A stretch of 64,000 bases of DNA from JAGOUA01 sp964645655 (GTDB taxonomy: Bacteria; Patescibacteriota; Patescibacteriia; 2-12-FULL-60-25), in NCBI GenBank assembly GCA_964645655.1, contig CAZXZS010000001.1:1-64000 (forward strand), written 5' to 3'. The position numbers and the translations under genes are program-made. Positions 15,768-23,922 of the stretch are shown in pieces (the stretch's first letter is position 1; every line of letters starts with the position of its first letter). Under the pieces are notes generated by a model, which saw only the letters and a program-made list of their open reading frames with translations, did no database searches and was not told the DNA's origin.

Positions 15768-17966
15768 ATGCGCCTGAAACGGCTCGAGATCCAAGGCTTC
15801 AAGACCTTCGCCCAGAGGACGGTTTTTGCCTTTGTTGAGCCAACCGATGGCTCGGGTGGGTTGACGGTCGTGGTGGGTCCGAATGGGTCGGGAAAGTCAA
15901 ATGCCGCGGATGCGATCCGATGGGTGATGGGGGAGCAGAGCCTGCGGCTGTTGCGTGGGAAAGCGTCCGAGGACGTGATCTTTTCCGGTTCGGCCACGAA
16001 GCCGCGGAGCGGGCTTGCGGAAGTCCGCATCACGATCGAGAACAATGACCATCCGGACATCGCCTTTGCGGAAATCACGCTCAGCCGGCGGCTCGATCGC
16101 GATGGGCATTCGGTGTATGAGATCAACGGTGAGGCGGCAAAGCTCTCCGATGTCTTTCTCTTGTTGGCCCAAATCGGGATCGCCCAGCGGTCGTATGCGG
16201 TGATCGGGCAGGGGATGGTCGACCAGGTGCTGACGGCGAGCCCCTCGGAACGGAAGGTGTTTTTTGATGAGGCGTTCGGCTTGCGGCCGTTCCACCTGCG
16301 GCGCGAGCAGGCGTTGCGGAAGATGGGGGAGGCACGGGAAAACCTGGAGAAATCCCAATTGCTGATCCGCGAATTGGAGCCCCGGGTACAGACGTTGCGC
16401 AAGCAGGTCGAACGGTTTCGCGAAAAGGAGACGTTGCAGCAGACGCTCGTCGAGATGGAGGAGCGCTGGTATGGCGCGGAATGGCGTCGGTTGCGCCGTG
16501 AAGCGGAGCGGGCTGAGCAGGAGGTCCGGGCCGTGAGCGAGGAAGAGCGCCGCTTGGAGGCGCGTCTGCAGGCCTTGCCAACCGTTGAGACGGAAACGAC
16601 GCCGGCCGAACCATTCGAAGACCCTTCTTGGGCGTTGCAAGGCGACCTTAAGGCGCTCCAGGACCAGCGGCTCGCGCTCCGTGAACGTCGCTCGAAGCTT
16701 GAGATGCAGCAGGCCGTCGCCGCCGCCAAGAGCGAACGGCCGTGGTCGCCCTTGCCGCTCTCGAAGATCGTCGAGCGCCTGCAGCAGTTGCAGCGCGAAG
16801 GGAGTCTGCTGCAAAGTGCGCTGGCGAGCATCGACCCGCAGGAGTTGGGCGCCCGTTTGCGTGGGTTTACGGAAGCCATCGGTCGGTTGCTGTTCGAACT
16901 CGAGCGTCCGGCCCCGGATCCGGTAGCTTCGGTGGCGGACCCGGCCGTCATGGCTGAACTTGATGCGATCCAGGCGTCCGAACAGGCGCTCGCCGAGCAG
17001 ATCCGCCAGCTCGAAGCCGGCATCTCGGCGTATCGTCAGCAGGACTTGGCCAAGCGCCAAGCTTGGATGGACCAAGAGCGGACGCGGTCGTCCTTGGAAC
17101 GTGAGCGCTTCGGCCTCGAGCGGCGGCGGAGCGAACAGGCGGTTTCCTTGGCGCGCGTCGAGGAACGGCGGGCGACCCTGCTTGAGGACGTCGATCGACT
17201 GGCACCGGCCCTACGTGACCGCCTGGACCGTCTTGCGGACCAGGCCGGTGACGCTGTCGACCCGAACCTTCCACACGCGATCCAGCGGCTCCGCTCGCAG
17301 ATCGAGTGGGTGGGGGCGCTTGATCCCAGCATCATGAGCGAATATGAGGAGACGCAGGCCCGCCTGAATGGCCTCGTGGCCCAAGCCGGTGACATCGAGA
17401 CAAGCTTGCGTGACCTGGATACGGTGGTCGCCGAACTGGATGCGACGATCTTTGAGAAGCGGCGGACCGCCTTCGACGCGCTCAACCAGGCCTTCGGCAA
17501 GGCGATGCACGAGCTGTTCGGAGGCGGCGAAGCCCGCCTCGTGGACGTGCGCGCGGAACCGGAGCTGGATCCCGAGACCGGCGAGGCGATCGAGCCCGAA
17601 GAGGAGATCGTCGGGATCGAGATCCAGGCCACGCCGCCGGGGAAGCGCCTGAAATCGATCTCCCTGCTCTCTGGCGGGGAGCGGGCGCTCGTCTCCATCG
17701 CTCTCATTTGCGCGATCATGGCGACGAACCCTTCGCCGTTCGTGGTCCTTGATGAGGTGGATGCGGCGCTCGACGAGTCCAATGCGCGCAAGTTCGGCGA
17801 GATGCTCGCGAAGATGGCCAAGCAGACGCAATTCGTGGTCGTCACGCACAACCGCACGACGATGATGCATGCGAACGCGATCTATGGCGTGACGATGGAA
17901 GAGGGAGTCTCGCGGGTACTGTCGATGAAGCTGGAAAAAGATCAAAGGGAAGAAGCGATCCGCTGA
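15768..17966 (+). CDS. SMC-like chromosome segregation ATPase, short form
   Basis: 732 aa versus about 1,150-1,200 for a full SMC. N-terminal half-head: IQGFKTFA then Walker A GPNGSGKS at 37-44. C-terminal half-head: signature LSGGE at 634-638, Walker B FVVLDE near 658-663 and a H-loop THN. Both head halves look intact, so ATP binding is expected. The two helical arms are about 200 residues each. Between them (about 350-400) I see only a short Pro/Asp-rich segment and not the roughly 150-residue hinge with its Gly-rich motifs. It may be a hinge-less SMC/RecF-class ATPase used for chromosome organisation. No ScpA/ScpB is nearby. Confidence 0.85.
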   Translation: MRLKRLEIQGFKTFAQRTVFAFVEPTDGSGGLTVVVGPNGSGKSNAADAIRWVMGEQSLRLLRGKASEDVIFSGSATKPRSGLAEVRITIENNDHPDIAFAEITLSRRLDRDGHSVYEINGEAAKLSDVFLLLAQIGIAQRSYAVIGQGMVDQVLTASPSERKVFFDEAFGLRPFHLRREQALRKMGEARENLEKSQLLIRELEPRVQTLRKQVERFREKETLQQTLVEMEERWYGAEWRRLRREAERAEQEVRAVSEEERRLEARLQALPTVETETTPAEPFEDPSWALQGDLKALQDQRLALRERRSKLEMQQAVAAAKSERPWSPLPLSKIVERLQQLQREGSLLQSALASIDPQELGARLRGFTEAIGRLLFELERPAPDPVASVADPAVMAELDAIQASEQALAEQIRQLEAGISAYRQQDLAKRQAWMDQERTRSSLERERFGLERRRSEQAVSLARVEERRATLLEDVDRLAPALRDRLDRLADQAGDAVDPNLPHAIQRLRSQIEWVGALDPSIMSEYEETQARLNGLVAQAGDIETSLRDLDTVVAELDATIFEKRRTAFDALNQAFGKAMHELFGGGEARLVDVRAEPELDPETGEAIEPEEEIVGIEIQATPPGKRLKSISLLSGGERALVSIALICAIMATNPSPFVVLDEVDAALDESNARKFGEMLAKMAKQTQFVVVTHNRTTMMHANAIYGVTMEEGVSRVLSMKLEKDQREEAIR

Positions 17967-17984
17967 GGCGGGTCGTTTTGGTAT

Positions 17985-18018
17985 GGAAACGCCCCAGCCG
18001 CGCAAGGCGCGACTGGGG
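17985..18018 (-). terminator. Terminator-like hairpin, copy 1
   Basis: GCCCCAGCCGCGC pairs with GCGCGACTGGGGC around AAG. On the minus strand it follows the 18027-19193 gene and is followed by GTTTCC. The same stem recurs at 19337-19365. Confidence 0.7.
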
Positions 18019-18026
18019 CAGGGGGA

Positions 18027-19193
18027 TCAGGCGTCCGTGGACGCCGGGACCGGCAGGGGGAGGGTGCCGAGGGTGATCACGTCCTCGTCGTCGAGGATGG
18101 TCAGGGAGCGCAGGCCCTCCTGGAACACGGCCATGAAGGTGACCGTGTGCGCGGCTCGGCACGGCGCGGGCACGCCGTCGGTCCACAGGCTGTACCAGGT
18201 CGAGAGCGTGTCGCTGATTACGACCAGGTGCTTTCCTTCGAATCGCTCGAAGAAGTCCTGCTTTTCGGGTTCGTCCCCCGTGGGATTCTCCGTTCGGTCG
18301 TCCGTGCGGAAGAGGGTGAGGGGGACGCCCAGGGCTCGCGCGAAGGCGTAGGCGAAGACGGCGGAGCGCTCGTGGCCCACCACCGCGTTCGTCGCCTTGG
18401 GGGCGATGGCGGCGAGGGCCTTGGCCAGGCGCTCGATGGCGCTCTCGTCGAGGGCCCGCTGACCCAGCAGGTCGAAGAATGCCCGAGGGAATCCGTCCCG
18501 CGTGGTCCGCACGGGGAGGCGGACCTCGAGATCGCCTGCCTGCGCCACGTATGCCGGCTCGTGGCCGTTGGTGAGGTCGATCGTCCGCTCCTTGGCCTTG
18601 GCGGCGAGGATCTCCTGCGCCCGCCGCAGGAGCGGCACGAGCGCCTCCCTGATGAGCTCCGCGCGGGACCGGCCCTTGTAGGTCGCCTGCCAGTCGTTGA
18701 TGTCGAACCCATTCTCGGGCTTGAGGCGCTCCGGCCAGTCCAGGATGTCGAACTTCGGCGGGGGATGGGCCATCAGGGCCTCGCCGATGCCGAGTTTCCC
18801 TTCGGCCTTCCAGATGGCCTGCGCGACCTTGGTGGGGAGGTGGGTGATCTCCGTTCGCTCGCTCAGTTCGGTGCTGTCCGGCAGGATGACCGTGAGGACG
18901 ATCAGTGCCGCCACCTGCTTGTCCGGGTGCGCGTCCCGATCTACGGAGACCCCCTCCTCGATCGCGCACGCGATCGCGTGCGGATGCGCCTGGTGCAGCT
19001 CGTTCGCGCGCCTCGTGGCCTTGGCGAAGGTTTCCTGGCCACCGATCACGACCCGCTTGCCGCCTTCGGACGGGGCGCTGGCCGTGACGGCCACGATCGG
19101 GAGTCCCGCCTCGGTTGCGCACGCGATGACCGTCAGGCGGTCGGCGTCGGCGAGGCCGCTGGTGAGAACGATCTCGTGCTTCCCGGTTTTCAT
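18027..19193 (-). CDS. Fusion: DUF84 (YjjX-like NTP phosphatase) + degenerate phosphoribosyltransferase domain
   Basis: 388 aa. The N-terminal half (about 5-160) follows the DUF84/YjjX pattern: IVLTSGLADADRL, GGQETFAKATRRANE (the E-x-x-x-x-A-x-x-R-A motif) and AIEEGVS. DUF84 enzymes hydrolyse deaminated purine NTPs such as ITP and XTP. The C-terminal half is a type I PRTase fold, but the PRPP loop reads VVISDTLSTWYS in place of the usual DD-x-x-x-TGGT, so catalysis there is doubtful. The start at 19193 follows GAAAGGA and a TTGACA/TATACT promoter. Paralogous to the next gene. Confidence 0.75.
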   Translation of the reverse strand: MKTGKHEIVLTSGLADADRLTVIACATEAGLPIVAVTASAPSEGGKRVVIGGQETFAKATRRANELHQAHPHAIACAIEEGVSVDRDAHPDKQVAALIVLTVILPDSTELSERTEITHLPTKVAQAIWKAEGKLGIGEALMAHPPPKFDILDWPERLKPENGFDINDWQATYKGRSRAELIREALVPLLRRAQEILAAKAKERTIDLTNGHEPAYVAQAGDLEVRLPVRTTRDGFPRAFFDLLGQRALDESAIERLAKALAAIAPKATNAVVGHERSAVFAYAFARALGVPLTLFRTDDRTENPTGDEPEKQDFFERFEGKHLVVISDTLSTWYSLWTDGVPAPCRAAHTVTFMAVFQEGLRSLTILDDEDVITLGTLPLPVPASTDA

Positions 19194-19245
19194 CTTTTTT
19201 TTCGATCCTTTCGGGCTTGTCTGTACCCGTTGAGACAAGTAATTA

Positions 19246-19274
19246 AGTATAGCAAAATCTCTGTGCTTTGTCAA
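19246..19274 (-). promoter_or_regulatory. Consensus sigma70 promoter
   Basis: On the minus strand TTGACA (19269-19274), 17-base spacer, TATACT (19246-19251), reading into the 18027-19193 gene. It lies upstream of the chosen start and argues against an in-frame start at 19274. Confidence 0.88.
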
Positions 19275-19324
19275 GAAAAGAGGCGCGTCGGAAAGTGTTT
19301 TTTATTCTAATATCAGCCATTTTT

Positions 19325-19365
19325 TCAAACAAAAGAGCCCCAGCCGCGCAAGGCGCGACTGGGGC
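19325..19365 (-). terminator. Terminator, copy 2 of the repeated stem
   Basis: GCCCCAGTCGCGC/GCGCGGCTGGGGC around CTT on the minus strand, followed by TCTTTTGTTT. The stem is identical to that at 17991-18017. Confidence 0.88.
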
Positions 19366-19376
19366 AGGGGGAGGTC

Positions 19377-20540
19377 TCAGCCCTCCCGAGGGAGGGCGAT
19401 CGGGGCGGGCAGGGCGTTGAGGGCCACGACCTGGGCAGGATCGAGATGCTTCTTCCAGGCATCCCCCTCGGTGAAGATGAAGCCGAAGGAGACGGCCATG
19501 CCGTACCCCGCCAGGAGCTGCCTGACCGCGCCCACGGTGCCGCCCGTCGAGATGACGTCGTCGAAGACCAGGACGCGGGCGCCGCGGTGCGCCTCGAGGG
19601 TCCGGACGGCGTCCGCGTCGAGGTGCAGGTTCTGGGTTTGGTCCGTGGTCACGCTCTTGTACGGGACGCGCTGCTGCGTGGGGCGCATCGGGCGGTCCTT
19701 CTTGCGCAGCATCACGCTGGGGACCCCGAGGGCGTTCGCGAGCATCGCACCGGCGATCACGCTCTTGCCCTCGGGGATGACCACGAGGGCCACGCCCTCC
19801 GGGACGTGCGGCGCCAAGGCGTGCGCCAGCAGGGCATTGGCATTGCAGGCCAGGGCCGGCACGCCGAACAGGTCGAAGAACGCGAGCTGGAGGCGCACGC
19901 CTTCGGGGGTCCTTGCCACGCCCCAGGGGAGGCGCACCATGTGGCGCCCGGCCCTGAGCTCGTGGAACGCCTCCTTGCCGTCCGTGAGGTCGATGAGGTC
20001 GGCGTCGAGACGCGCCTTGATCCGCTTGAAGACCCGGGTCAGCACGCGGGTGTGGACCTCCTCGCGGTTGACGGCATGCCCGCTCATCGGCCCGTGCGGG
20101 TCGGCGCGGTCGCTGCCGATGCGTTCGGCGAGCATGTCGCCCACCGTCGTCGTTCCGAAGCCGCGTGCGCGTGCGGCCGCGACGTCCCGCGGATCGAAGA
20201 GGATCGGCATCGACAGGTCGTCGTAGCTGAGTCCGGAGGGCGCGATGACGGTGACCGCCGTCCGGTTGACGGGCTGGTCATCGTCGTAGGCCAGGTAGTC
20301 CTCCATCCCGACGACGTACGCGTTCGGGTAGAGCTTGTGCAGGGTCATGGCACGGTTCTCCGCGCCCCGCTGGCCCATCTCGCGCCCTTCGGGCTGGGCG
20401 TCGATGTCCGAACGGGCATCGTGGCGATCGACCGTCGCGTCGAGGCCGGCGGCGTTCGTGGCCCGGACGGTGGCGTTGATCTTGATGGAGCTCTTGTTCC
20501 CCGTGGCGACGACGACGTGGATCTTGTGGCGTTGGGTCAT
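19377..20540 (-). CDS. Fusion: DUF84 (YjjX-like NTP phosphatase) + purine-type phosphoribosyltransferase
   Basis: 387 aa. The N-terminal half opens VVVATGNKSSIKI and has QPEGREMGQRGAENRA, VGMEDY and a GFGTTTVGDMLAE segment, matching DUF84 inosine/xanthosine triphosphatases closely. The C-terminal half is a PRTase of the APRT/xanthine PRT type: VVIPEGKSVIAGAMLANALG, then the intact PRPP loop VLVFDDVISTGGT. One polypeptide could remove aberrant purine NTPs and make a nucleotide from base plus PRPP. Substrate is inferred only. It is 48 bases downstream of the PRPP-synthetase-like gene, so substrate supply and use are linked. Confidence 0.82.
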   Translation of the reverse strand: MTQRHKIHVVVATGNKSSIKINATVRATNAAGLDATVDRHDARSDIDAQPEGREMGQRGAENRAMTLHKLYPNAYVVGMEDYLAYDDDQPVNRTAVTVIAPSGLSYDDLSMPILFDPRDVAAARARGFGTTTVGDMLAERIGSDRADPHGPMSGHAVNREEVHTRVLTRVFKRIKARLDADLIDLTDGKEAFHELRAGRHMVRLPWGVARTPEGVRLQLAFFDLFGVPALACNANALLAHALAPHVPEGVALVVIPEGKSVIAGAMLANALGVPSVMLRKKDRPMRPTQQRVPYKSVTTDQTQNLHLDADAVRTLEAHRGARVLVFDDVISTGGTVGAVRQLLAGYGMAVSFGFIFTEGDAWKKHLDPAQVVALNALPAPIALPREG

Positions 20541-20588
20541 GTGGTTCTCGCTTTCTTTCTGTGCGGAAGTCGGTGTCTTGCGCTCTCG

Positions 20589-21749
20589 CTACTTCGCGCC
20601 GCGGACGATCGCCCGCAGGACGAGGTCACGGATGGTGTGGACCTGGAACGGCCCCATCCCCTCGAGCTGGCGCGTCATGTTGGGGCACGTGTCGGTCACG
20701 TGGAACCGGTGGAACCCGGCCCCCATGATCTTGCGGATCACGGCGGCGCCGTGGTCGGTGACGGTCCGGTCCTTGTTCCAGCGGTCGAAGTCGGCGTGGG
20801 CGATGGCGGCCGAGACGTTCTTCGCGCCCGCGGCCTTGAGGGCGTTGAGGCACTCGATGAGGGTTCCGCCGGTGTGGGTGAGGTCGTCGACGACCAGGAT
20901 GTGCTCGTACTTGCTGGGGTCGCCCTCGCGGACGGTCACGATCCGCTGGTCGCCCTCGCCGCGCACCTTGCCGCAGATGATGAAGTCGTACGGGTAGCTC
21001 CCGTCGGCCGCGCGGAACATGTTCTTGTACCGCTTGTGCGCCCCGTCGTCGGGGAAGACGATGGCCGTCGTCGCGGGGTCGTACTCGCGCTGGAACAGGT
21101 TCATCGCCGTGTCGAGCCACGGGGTCACGTGGTCGGAGGGGAAATAGTTCATCACCTGGAGCGCGTGGATGTCCATCATCCAGAGCGGCACCGGGCCGCG
21201 GACGGCCGGGATGGTGAGGAACTGCGCCGCCAGCGTCTCGGCCATGCAGACGACGTCCTCCGTGTCGCCCCGGTCCATGGTCGCGTTCTGGAGGAACGGC
21301 AGCAGGAGGGTGAGCGAGTGGGGACCGCGCTTGGCGATCCAGCGGGCGACGTTCATCTGGACGAAGATGTCCTCCTCGGTGTCGAAGTCCATGAGGAACG
21401 ACACGTCCTTGTTCGCGAGCTTGTTCGCGTTGGTGATCTCGGGATGCGAGAACCCGTTGCCGAACCGCTTCCAGCTGATCTCCCCGAGCTCGATCTGGCG
21501 CCCGGTGAGCTCGAGGCTCGCGTCGCGGATGGCCCGCGCGAGCGGCTCCATCGAGGGGGCGTAGAAGAGCACGATCTGGCGCGGCTGGGAGGGCCACGCG
21601 GGCATCTCGCCCCTCGGCGGCTCGCGGCGCAGGCGCTCGTTGACGGCCGTGTCCACGGCGTCGCGGATCGACTGCCGGATCCAGGCGGTGGCCGTCTGGG
21701 CGGGCGCGGACTGGAGGAACGCGTTGAGCAGGCGGTGCATCACGGTCAT
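20589..21749 (-). CDS. Ribose-phosphate pyrophosphokinase-like protein
   Basis: 386 aa, longer than the usual 310-320. The PRPP loop VVDDLTHTGGT, the upstream FPDDGAHKRY (counterpart of the SPDxG block) and a KVRG segment standing for the catalytic K-x-R arm support a PRPP synthetase fold. This enzyme makes PRPP from ribose-5-phosphate and ATP. About 70 extra residues lie at the N-terminus. Divergence from standard Prs is considerable, so it may be a specialised paralogue. The start at 21749 follows GGAGACC and a near-perfect promoter. It heads the cluster with the two DUF84-PRTase fusions. Confidence 0.8.
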   Translation of the reverse strand: MTVMHRLLNAFLQSAPAQTATAWIRQSIRDAVDTAVNERLRREPPRGEMPAWPSQPRQIVLFYAPSMEPLARAIRDASLELTGRQIELGEISWKRFGNGFSHPEITNANKLANKDVSFLMDFDTEEDIFVQMNVARWIAKRGPHSLTLLLPFLQNATMDRGDTEDVVCMAETLAAQFLTIPAVRGPVPLWMMDIHALQVMNYFPSDHVTPWLDTAMNLFQREYDPATTAIVFPDDGAHKRYKNMFRAADGSYPYDFIICGKVRGEGDQRIVTVREGDPSKYEHILVVDDLTHTGGTLIECLNALKAAGAKNVSAAIAHADFDRWNKDRTVTDHGAAVIRKIMGAGFHRFHVTDTCPNMTRQLEGMGPFQVHTIRDLVLRAIVRGAK

Positions 21750-22023
21750 GATTCGGTCTCCTTGGCGGGTGGCTTCCATTCGAGTTGTCGAGGGGCTCTT
21801 GCCGCTTCACAGCGACAAAAACAGAGTATCTTATTATACCCGAAAATGTCCGTTTTGTCAAGCGTGTTTTTGCGCCAGCGAGAGCAAAAATCCCATTACT
21901 AAGCAAGATCTCGTGATCCATAAACAACGAAAAAGATCGTTATTTATACGAAGGATTGACCGATTCAAGAAAAATTGCCCATTTCTAGCGTCGCTCCCCT
22001 TCCTGCCAGCCCCGTTTTTCTAC
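21750..22023. other. Intergenic region between the PRPP-synthetase-like gene and rpsP
   Basis: AT-rich. It holds the promoter at 21832-21861 and nothing else I can assign. Confidence 0.5.
21832..21861 (-). promoter_or_regulatory. Perfect consensus promoter of the PRPP cluster
   Basis: On the minus strand TTGACA (21856-21861), 18-base spacer, TATAAT (21832-21837). Both hexamers are exact consensus, so strong expression is expected. Confidence 0.92.
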
Positions 22024-22051
22024 GAAAAAACACCCCATAAGGGTGTTTTTC
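22024..22051 (-). terminator. Terminator after rpsP
   Basis: AAACACCC/GGGTGTTT around a short loop with A and T tracts on both sides, so it can act in either direction. Confidence 0.88.
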
Positions 22052-22057
22052 TCTGGC

Positions 22058-22369
22058 TTACGCCTGCTTCTTCTTCGCGATCTTCGCCGCGCGCTTCTTG
22101 GAGATCTGCATGAGCTTGCGCTTTTCGCCCTGGATGACGCCCTCGTTGATGAGGAGGTTGTTCACCGTGTCGGACATCTGGGCGCCCTTGCTGATCCAGT
22201 GGAGGATGCGCTCCTTTTCGAGGGTGATCTTGGCCGGGTTCACGAGCGGGTTGTACGAGCCGAGGATCTCGAGGGCCTTGCCCCAGGGGTCGCGGCCTTT
22301 TTCGCTGACGATGAAACGGTACGACGGCTGGCCTTTCTTGCCGATGCGGCTCAAACGGATGGTCAACAT
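22058..22369 (-). CDS. rpsP: 30S ribosomal protein S16
   Basis: 103 aa. It starts MLTIRLSRIGKKGQPSYRF and continues with ILGSYNP and a basic KKRAAKIAKKK tail, all typical of S16 (bS16). It binds 16S rRNA early in 30S assembly. The open frame extends upstream, but family homology starts at 22369. Elsewhere rpsP usually leads an rpsP-khpA-rimM-trmD-rplS operon. Here it is on the opposite strand from khpA and trmD. Confidence 0.97.
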   Translation of the reverse strand: MLTIRLSRIGKKGQPSYRFIVSEKGRDPWGKALEILGSYNPLVNPAKITLEKERILHWISKGAQMSDTVNNLLINEGVIQGEKRKLMQISKKRAAKIAKKKQA

Positions 22370-22521
22370 GGGAGGGGTGGGCGGAAAAAGCCCTAGATTT
22401 ACGGATAATTTCGGACATGGAGCCTCGCGGTGTACCAGCACCCCGAAGTCCTGAGCATGCCCGGAAGGCTACCCAAGCGAGCGGTTTTTGTCAAGAACGA
22501 GCCGTTTTTTCCCACAGGGAC

Positions 22522-22550
22522 TTGATTTTTTGCGAAAAATCTGGTATTCT
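22522..22550 (+). promoter_or_regulatory. Promoter of khpA
   Basis: TTGATT (22522-22527), 17-base spacer, TATTCT (22545-22550). Confidence 0.7.
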
Positions 22551-22591
22551 GTAAGTAACCCTGATACAGGGCTAATCCTTAGCATCCTTTG

Positions 22592-22969
22592 ATGACCCAC
22601 GTCGCTATGGCCGACATCCAGCATGACCAACAGTTCTTGGAGACGGTGGTGAAAGCGATTGTTAACAAGCCGGAACTCGTGAAAGTGACCCGCGAGGTCG
22701 ACGAGCTCGGCGTGTTGCTCACCCTTTACGTCGACCCATCCGACATGGGCTTCGTGATCGGCCGTCGCGGCCAAATGGCCCAAGCGCTCCGCATCCTCCT
22801 CAAGGGGGTTGGGGCGAAGGTGAACGCCCGTATCAACATGAAGATCTACGAACCGGAAGACGCCCGCCGCGCGCACCAGGAGACGAAAGCCTCCACCGGC
22901 GCCGCCGCTCCCCGCCACGGGGAAGCGGGCCTCGTCACGGATGAGGACCTGCAAGGGCTCGGGATCTAA
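22592..22969 (+). CDS. khpA: KH-domain RNA-binding protein KhpA (YlqC)
   Basis: 125 aa from the ATG at 22592. The ATG at 22607 (MADIQHD) is an equal candidate, as no strong ribosome site decides. The single KH domain has the signature GFVIGRRGQMAQALRIL (the GxxG loop is GRRG). A tail of about 30 residues rich in Ala/Glu extends past the family norm of about 80. KhpA with KhpB binds RNA and affects cell size in Firmicutes. No khpB is seen. It lies just before trmD, a conserved pairing. Confidence 0.9.
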   Translation: MTHVAMADIQHDQQFLETVVKAIVNKPELVKVTREVDELGVLLTLYVDPSDMGFVIGRRGQMAQALRILLKGVGAKVNARINMKIYEPEDARRAHQETKASTGAAAPRHGEAGLVTDEDLQGLGI

Positions 22970-23005
22970 GCAAGCGCCAGCCTCCGGGCTGGTGTTTGCG
23001 TTTGT
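22970..23005 (+). terminator. Terminator-like hairpin between khpA and trmD
   Basis: GCAAGCGCCAGCC pairs with GGCTGGTGTTTGC (including G-U pairs) and is followed by GTTTGTT. It may attenuate read-through into trmD. Confidence 0.8.
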
Positions 23006-23027
23006 TGTATAGTACAACCCATCCGTT

Positions 23028-23729
23028 ATGCCAAAGCCCCTCCGTGTCGATATCCTCACCATCTTCCCCGAGCTCGTGGAGCCCTACCTCCACGCGGCCA
23101 TGCTTGGGCGTGGGGAGGCGGCGGGGGCGTTGAAATTGGCGGCGCACCAGCTGCGGCAGTGGGCCCATGACCGTCACCAGAAGGTGGATGACCGCCCCTT
23201 CGGGGGCGGGCCGGGGATGGTGATGAAGGTCGGGCCGTTTTTTGAGGCGTTGCAATCGTTCGGAATTCTGACGAAAAAAGGGGTGCGGTCGAAAGCGGCG
23301 CGGAAGACGCGCGTGATCCTGATGAGCGCGAAAGGGAAACGGTTCACGCAGGCCGATGCGCACCGCTTGTGTTCATACGAGCGCCTGGTGTTTTTATGTG
23401 GGCGGTATGAGGGGGTCGACGAGCGGGTCGCCGAGCACCTGGTTGATGAGGAGTTGTCGTTAGGCGATTTCGTCCTGACGGGAGGGGAGCTCGCGGCGCT
23501 CACGATGACGGATGCCGTGGCGCGCTTGCGGCCGGGCGTGTTGGGGGATGACGCCTCGTCCGAAGACGAGTCCCATAGCGAGGAAGGGGTCTTGGAATAT
23601 CCGCAATACACGCGGCCCGAGACGTTCTCGCCGACGAAGGGCGTCACATGGACGGTACCGGAAATGTTGCTGAGCGGGGACCACGCGAAGATCGCGGCGT
23701 GGCGGGCGGGGAAGAAGGGGAGGAAGTGA
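23028..23729 (+). CDS. trmD: tRNA (guanine-37-N1)-methyltransferase
   Basis: 233 aa, normal length. It starts VDILTIFPEL. DDRPFGGGPGMVMK, LCGRYEGVDERV and SLGDFVLTGGELAA are the SAM-binding knot and catalytic signatures of TrmD, which makes m1G37 next to the anticodon to prevent frameshifting. A C-terminal VPEMLLSGDHAKI block is also present. rimM and rplS, the usual operon neighbours, are missing here. Confidence 0.97.
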   Translation: MPKPLRVDILTIFPELVEPYLHAAMLGRGEAAGALKLAAHQLRQWAHDRHQKVDDRPFGGGPGMVMKVGPFFEALQSFGILTKKGVRSKAARKTRVILMSAKGKRFTQADAHRLCSYERLVFLCGRYEGVDERVAEHLVDEELSLGDFVLTGGELAALTMTDAVARLRPGVLGDDASSEDESHSEEGVLEYPQYTRPETFSPTKGVTWTVPEMLLSGDHAKIAAWRAGKKGRK

Positions 23730-23784
23730 GGCTGGGTATAAGCTTGCCACCCGGTGTGAGGGTTGCGGAGAGCGATTTACATGT

Positions 23785-23826
23785 CCCTCGTCCGTTGATG
23801 GGACAGAGACGGACGGGTTCTTTTTT
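23785..23826 (+). terminator. Terminator after trmD
   Basis: CCCTCGTCCGT pairs with ACGGACGGG, followed by TTCTTTTTT. Confidence 0.8.
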
Positions 23827-23848
23827 ATGAAAAATCAGCAAATATCCC

Positions 23849-23877
23849 TTGACGTGAGACGAATTACGGCATAGGAT
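23849..23877 (+). promoter_or_regulatory. Promoter
   Basis: TTGACG (23849-23854), 17-base spacer, TAGGAT (23872-23877), upstream of the gene at 23923. Confidence 0.7.
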
Positions 23878-23922
23878 CCACGCGCGTCAGGCGGTCCGCC
23901 TGCCTTCACAAGGAGATGTCCG

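Noticed and set aside
19446..21902. 818-codon open frame on the plus strand
   Set aside because: It is antisense to the PRPP-synthetase and DUF84-PRTase genes, which have clear domains, promoters and ribosome sites. Long antisense frames are common in GC-rich DNA.
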